NCBI GenBank assembly: GCA_028283825.1
Contig: JAPWJW010000001.1
Span: forward strand, 1,984,001-2,048,000
DNA: 64,000 nt
Source: Azospirillaceae bacterium
GTDB taxonomy: Bacteria > Pseudomonadota > Alphaproteobacteria > Azospirillales > Azospirillaceae
Direction of reading: 5' to 3'
The first letter of the stretch is position 1. Each line of letters opens with the position of its first letter. Shown here one piece after another: positions 60,638-64,000 of the stretch. Below the pieces are notes generated by a model, which was given only the letters and a program-made list of their open reading frames with translations, was not told the origin of the DNA and ran no database searches. Made by a program: the position numbers and the translations under genes.

Positions 60638-61522
60638 AAAGGGCGAGAAATCACGGAAGGTCCAGCGCAGGGGGATGACCGCCGGCGCCCGCCAGCCACC
60701 GGTGACCGTCAGGCGCCAGAGGCGTTCGGCCCCCCGGAACCGGGCGACCTCATCCCCATCCCACACGATCTCCACCGTGCCGCGCAGTTGCAGAAGATCA
60801 CCGGTGTCGAAGTCCGGGAACAGCATGGCGGCGCGGGGATCCAACAGCAGGTTGCCCAGGGTGTTGAAATATTGGTTGCCGTGGAAATCGGGCACCGTCA
60901 GCACATCGCCGTCCACGCGGATGAAGCCCGGCCGGCCGCCACGATGGCTGATGTCCGCCCCGCCCGCGGCGGTCCCCGCCCCACTGGACGTCGCCACGAA
61001 GAAGGTGTCGGCAGCCAGCACGGCCAGCCGGGCGCCGCGGTCCAGCCCGCGCAGTTCCTGCCACGCCGCCTCGCTCACCGGCGCTGCTTCGACCAGTCGC
61101 CCCTGGATATACTGTGGGCAGTTGCCGAAGCTTTGCCGCACCGACACGCTCAGGCCAGCCGCATCGCGGCCGGCGATGGTGCCATTGGCCCGGTTGCGCC
61201 GGCGGGTGGCCAGGTCGATGCCCAACAGCCCGACGGGCGCACCCGGCATCAGGAACGGGTCCGCCGGGTCACCCGGCACCGGCAGGGTCGCAAGGTGCAG
61301 GGTGTGCGGATCGGGGCTGGTGATGAAGCCGGGCGATCCCGTCAGCAGGGTGGCGATGGGGGCACCCGACGCGTCCACCGTCGCCGCCGGCAGGAAGGGA
61401 AGCATGCCGAAGAAGTCGCGGTGCTGGTCCGGCATGACGTCCCGGATGGCGGCCCCGCCCATCCTCACACCGACCCGGGCCTGTGCCGCCCGCTCACCCT
61501 TGTGGAAAACATCCGTGTCCAA
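60608..61522 (-). CDS. Pyridoxamine 5'-phosphate oxidase-like FMN-binding protein (TTG start)
   Basis: A 304-residue protein of the PNPOx-like split-barrel superfamily. Two barrel-like halves are seen: FFGMLPFLPAATVDASGAPIATLLTGSPGFITSP and VLAADTFFVATSSG...GGRPGFIRVDGDVLTVPDFHGNQYFNTLGNLLLDPRAAMLFPDFDTGDLLQLRGTVEIVWDGDE. The start is taken as TTG at 61522 because AGGGAGGAAGCC stands right before it; no ATG fits. The gene follows a GST gene by 11 bp. This pairing, with a divergent LysR, suggests a small detoxification unit. True PNP oxidase activity is unlikely given the length and fold variation. Confidence 0.85.
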   Translation of the reverse strand: MDTDVFHKGERAAQARVGVRMGGAAIRDVMPDQHRDFFGMLPFLPAATVDASGAPIATLLTGSPGFITSPDPHTLHLATLPVPGDPADPFLMPGAPVGLLGIDLATRRRNRANGTIAGRDAAGLSVSVRQSFGNCPQYIQGRLVEAAPVSEAAWQELRGLDRGARLAVLAADTFFVATSSGAGTAAGGADISHRGGRPGFIRVDGDVLTVPDFHGNQYFNTLGNLLLDPRAAMLFPDFDTGDLLQLRGTVEIVWDGDEVARFRGAERLWRLTVTGGWRAPAVIPLRWTFRDFSPFSLKTGPWAA

Positions 61523-61533
61523 GGCTTCCTCCC

Positions 61534-62172
61534 TTATGCTGAAGGTGGAATGGGCGAAGACGGCATGCCCTTGAAACCGGGCAGCACCTCCACTCGGCGT
61601 AGCCAGGCGTTCAAATGGTCGTAACCCTCCAGCGAAATGCCGCCTTCGGGCGCGTGCGCAACGTAAGAGTAACAGGCCAGATCGGCGATGGTGGGATGGG
61701 TAGCAACAGCCCCCGCCTCGTCCGCCAGATAATGGCGGTCGGCCAGATGAACGTCCATGAAGGGCAGCAGGCGGGCCGCGATGGTGCGCGCCAGCGGCAG
61801 GTGCCCCGGCAGACCCCACTGCACCACCATGCGGGCCGAGCCGGGCCCGTGCCGCACGTCATCCGCCGCGACGGACAGCCAGCGCTGCACCCGGGCCGCC
61901 GCCACGGCCTCCGCCGGCGCCCAGGTCCCGGCGCGATCATAACACCTCGCCAGGTAGACCAGGATGGCGATGCTGTCGGGCACCGCCAAATCCCCGTCCA
62001 CCAGCACTGGGATTTGCCCCAGCGGGTTCAGCGCCAGGAACTCCACCGACCCACGCACGTCCGCATCCGCCGTCACGACCGCATGGGGCAGGTCCAGCAT
62101 GCGCAACAGCAGTTCCACGCGGTGCGTGTGGCCGGATAGCGGCGTGCCGTAAAGGGTGATGGCGGTGGTCAT
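61534..62172 (-). CDS. Glutathione S-transferase family protein
   Basis: A 212-residue GST. The N-terminal thioredoxin-like domain has ITLYGTPLSGHTHRVELLLRMLDLPHAVV, LNPLGQIPVLVDGDLAVPDSIAILVYLA with the glutathione-binding VPDS pattern (here the usual ES is DS), and the C-terminal helical domain shows HPTIADLACYSYVAHAPEGGISLEGYDHLNAWLRRVEVLPGF. The catalytic serine or tyrosine is probably S13. It heads the two-gene unit with the PNPOx-like gene and is divergent from a LysR gene at 62289. Confidence 0.9.
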   Translation of the reverse strand: MTTAITLYGTPLSGHTHRVELLLRMLDLPHAVVTADADVRGSVEFLALNPLGQIPVLVDGDLAVPDSIAILVYLARCYDRAGTWAPAEAVAAARVQRWLSVAADDVRHGPGSARMVVQWGLPGHLPLARTIAARLLPFMDVHLADRHYLADEAGAVATHPTIADLACYSYVAHAPEGGISLEGYDHLNAWLRRVEVLPGFKGMPSSPIPPSA

Positions 62173-62250
62173 GGCGGCTCCGGCGCAGGCACTCTCAAGT
62201 GAGTGGCCCCTAATTTAAGTCTTGCACTGAATGTGCGACAGGCGGCACGA

Positions 62251-62269
62251 ATGAAACTCACCCTTTCAT
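62251..62269. promoter_or_regulatory. Inverted repeat, LysR operator candidate
   Basis: ATGAAA and TTTCAT arms with a 7-nt spacer lie 20-38 bp upstream of the LysR start, and a further ATGAAA follows at 62273. Position in the divergent GST/LysR gap supports an autoregulatory site. Confidence 0.4.
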
Positions 62270-62288
62270 CCAATGAAATGATGATGCC

Positions 62289-63239
62289 ATGGACCGTCTG
62301 GACGAACTGGCCTTGTTCCTGGCCATCCTGGAAACCGGCAGCCTGGCCGCCGCCGGGCGACGGCAGGGTTGCTCGGCCCCCGCCGTCACCCGGGCGCTGG
62401 CAGCGTTGGAGGCGCGGGTGGGCGCCCGGCTGGTGGAGCGCACCACCCGCAGGCTGTCACCGACGGAAGCCGGCCGCGGCCTGGCCGACACCGCCCGCCG
62501 CGTGCTGGGCGACTATGACGAGGCGATGCGGGAGGGGAACGAGGCGGGCCCGCGCGGCCTGCTGCGCGTCACCGCACCCCTGGTGTTCGGCCGCCGCCAT
62601 GTGACGCCGCTGGTCACCAGCTTCCTGGCGGCCTATCCCGCCGTGCGGGTGGACCTGCTGCTGTCGGACCGGCAACTGGACCTGATCGAGGACGGGCTGG
62701 ACGTGGCGCTGCGCATCGGCCGCCTGCCCGACAGCGGACTGGTGGTGCTGCGGGTGGGCCAGGTGCGGCAGGTGGCGGTCGCGGCCCCCGCCTATTTGGC
62801 CCGCCGCGGCATGCCGGTGCGGCCGGACGACCTGGCGGATCACGATGTCATCGCTTCCGCCCCCGCCACCGCCGCCTATTGGGCGGCCGGCCCGCGAACG
62901 GAACCGGTGACGTGGCGCTTTCAGACGGCAGGGCGGGAGCACGCCATCCCCCTGCACCCCCGCCTGGCGGTGAACGAGGTGGAAGCCAAGCTGGAGGCGG
63001 TGCGCGCCGGCCACGGCATCGGCCAGGCCCTGTCCTACCAGGTGGTGGACGACCTGGCGGCGGGCCGCCTGGTGCGCCTGCTGCCGGACCATGAGCGTCC
63101 GCCCCTGCCGGTGCATCTGGTCGTGCCCAGCGCCCGGCATCTGGCGGCCAAGGCCCGCGCCTTCCTGGATCATGCCGCCCCGCGCCTGCGCGCCCTGGAC
63201 GTGCTGCGGGAACCGGACGGCGGCGCCGCGGGCGCCTGA
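62289..63239 (+). CDS. LysR-family transcriptional regulator
   Basis: A 316-residue LysR protein with the N-terminal helix-turn-helix ELALFLAILETGSLAAAGRRQGCSAPAVTRALAALEARVGARLVERTTRRLSPTEAG and an effector domain from residue 90 (GLLRVTAPLVFGRRHVTPLVTSFLAAYPAVRVDLLLSDRQLDLIEDGLDVALRIG). It belongs to the same DsdC/CrgA-like branch as the regulator at 1997. It is divergent from the GST and FMN-binding protein genes and probably controls them; 116 bp separate the starts and contain an inverted repeat. Confidence 0.92.
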   Translation: MDRLDELALFLAILETGSLAAAGRRQGCSAPAVTRALAALEARVGARLVERTTRRLSPTEAGRGLADTARRVLGDYDEAMREGNEAGPRGLLRVTAPLVFGRRHVTPLVTSFLAAYPAVRVDLLLSDRQLDLIEDGLDVALRIGRLPDSGLVVLRVGQVRQVAVAAPAYLARRGMPVRPDDLADHDVIASAPATAAYWAAGPRTEPVTWRFQTAGREHAIPLHPRLAVNEVEAKLEAVRAGHGIGQALSYQVVDDLAAGRLVRLLPDHERPPLPVHLVVPSARHLAAKARAFLDHAAPRLRALDVLREPDGGAAGA

Positions 63240-63293
63240 TATGTGCAAAAATATCGCGCCTACCCGCGGCAATCGGGCCGTTTGATCGGCACC

Positions 63294-64000
63294 ATGCATA
63301 TTTTCCGGCAAGACAAACTCACCCACATGATGGTGCTGGCCGACAGCCACGGGCACAGCTTCCGTCGCGCCGTCGACCTTGGGCTGTTCCCCTCACGGTC
63401 CGTGTCGGTTTGCGCCAACCACGACACGACGGCGGCGGGTCTGCGCAACCCCAACTCCTTCTCCAGGGGCCTCTACCAGTTCCGCACCGTGATCAAGTTC
63501 ATGGAGCGCAGCGATATCCTGGCGATCCAGGTGGGCGAGGTGGATTGCGGCCACCTGATATGGCGGCGCGTCGAGAAGGGCTGGACCTTGGACGAGGCGC
63601 TGGCCGCCTCGCTGGCCGGGTATCAGGGCTTCCTGGATGAGCTTCACGGCATGGGCTTCCACAAGATCATCCTGACCGGCGCCATCCTGCCCCTGCTGAG
63701 CGATGACCAGATCGCCGATGGCGACGAGGCCCGCCGCACCGTCCTGGTCAGCCAGCGCGACCGCACCGACCTGACCCTGCGGTACAACGCGGCCCTGCGC
63801 GACATCGCGCACGAACGCGGCCTGCGCTACGTGGACATCACCGACGACCTGACCGATCCCGCCACCGGCATGGCCGACCCGGCCTACCGGCACCCCCATC
63901 CAGGCGACCATCACCTGGAACTGGAGCGGGGCGCCTATTGCTGGGCCATGGCCTTGGCAGCGGCGCTGGTGGATTACGACCTGCAAGCGCGGCCTGCGCC
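63294..64000 (+). CDS. SGNH-hydrolase-like protein (3' end outside window)
   Basis: A reading frame from the ATG at 63294 stays open to the end of the window, giving 235 residues. It has a good SGNH layout: MMVLADSHGHSF as block I (DSH in place of GDS), IQVGEVDCGHLIW near the position of block III, and HPHPGDHHLELERGAYCWAMALA as block V with the catalytic DxxH-type histidine. No signal peptide is seen. Such proteins are esterases or carbohydrate O-acyl transferases/esterases; the substrate is unknown. It stands 54 bp after the LysR gene on the same strand. Confidence 0.7.
   Translation, partial: MHIFRQDKLTHMMVLADSHGHSFRRAVDLGLFPSRSVSVCANHDTTAAGLRNPNSFSRGLYQFRTVIKFMERSDILAIQVGEVDCGHLIWRRVEKGWTLDEALAASLAGYQGFLDELHGMGFHKIILTGAILPLLSDDQIADGDEARRTVLVSQRDRTDLTLRYNAALRDIAHERGLRYVDITDDLTDPATGMADPAYRHPHPGDHHLELERGAYCWAMALAAALVDYDLQARPA

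Overview
This 64 kb window is GC-rich chromosomal DNA, densely packed and with strong GC bias at third codon positions. It looks like an alphaproteobacterium of the Azospirillum/Nitrospirillum/Niveispirillum type. Support comes from the NDUFS4-like complex I subunit gene between two tRNA genes, a flagellin with a sigma-54-like promoter, an Irr-type iron control element, autotransporters and several LysR-type regulators. The assignment to a genus is inference. There is no rRNA, phage module, transposase or CRISPR array.

Layout. 1-5.3 kb: 3' end of an autotransporter, folC, two convergent LysR genes, and an ester cyclase-like protein coupled to a quinone oxidoreductase-like enzyme. 5.5-13.1 kb (minus): a tripartite RND efflux pump (adaptor, pump, outer-membrane channel) followed in the same unit by its likely response regulator and sensor kinase. 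13.3-19.2 kb: two related MFS exporters flanking a short-chain dehydrogenase pair and an exported alpha/beta hydrolase. 19.3-23 kb: cysteine synthase, mercaptopyruvate sulfurtransferase, a GNAT and a FUSC membrane protein, the last three coupled by ATGA overlaps. 23-27.5 kb: two tandem paralogous secreted two-cysteine proteins, a frameshifted exported M20 amidohydrolase, and metC-hisI. 27.7-40 kb: a hybrid sensor kinase, a large autotransporter, a flagellin, an Asp/Asn beta-hydroxylase-like protein and an exported beta-helix protein. 40.2-45 kb: tRNA-Pro, NDUFS4-like gene, tRNA-Arg, then a LysR gene divergent from a five-gene cupin/SDR/carboxymuconolactone-decarboxylase/cupin/monooxygenase cluster with mostly exported products. 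45-49 kb: a FecI-FecR-FecA type iron-uptake unit with a Fur-like box. 49-60 kb: two DUF885 peptidase-like proteins, a methyltransferase, an EamA transporter, a flavin reductase, and a second TonB receptor divergent from a ferritin-like DUF455 protein across an Irr-box match. 60-64 kb: GNAT, FMN-binding protein, GST, LysR and a partial SGNH-like protein that runs off the end.

The most unusual feature is not a protein gene. Four intergenic copies of a structured repeat of about 120-155 bp lie at 5348, 23718 (reverse), 25655 and 49226. Short sequence islands are conserved while the stems between them vary in a compensatory way, and two copies end in a hairpin with the same GTCA loop. All four sit next to the 3' end of a gene, and one lies between a gene and its intrinsic terminator, so it is probably transcribed. 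I do not recognise the family. A second palindrome pair at 44955-45058 supplies the TAG stop codons of two convergent genes.
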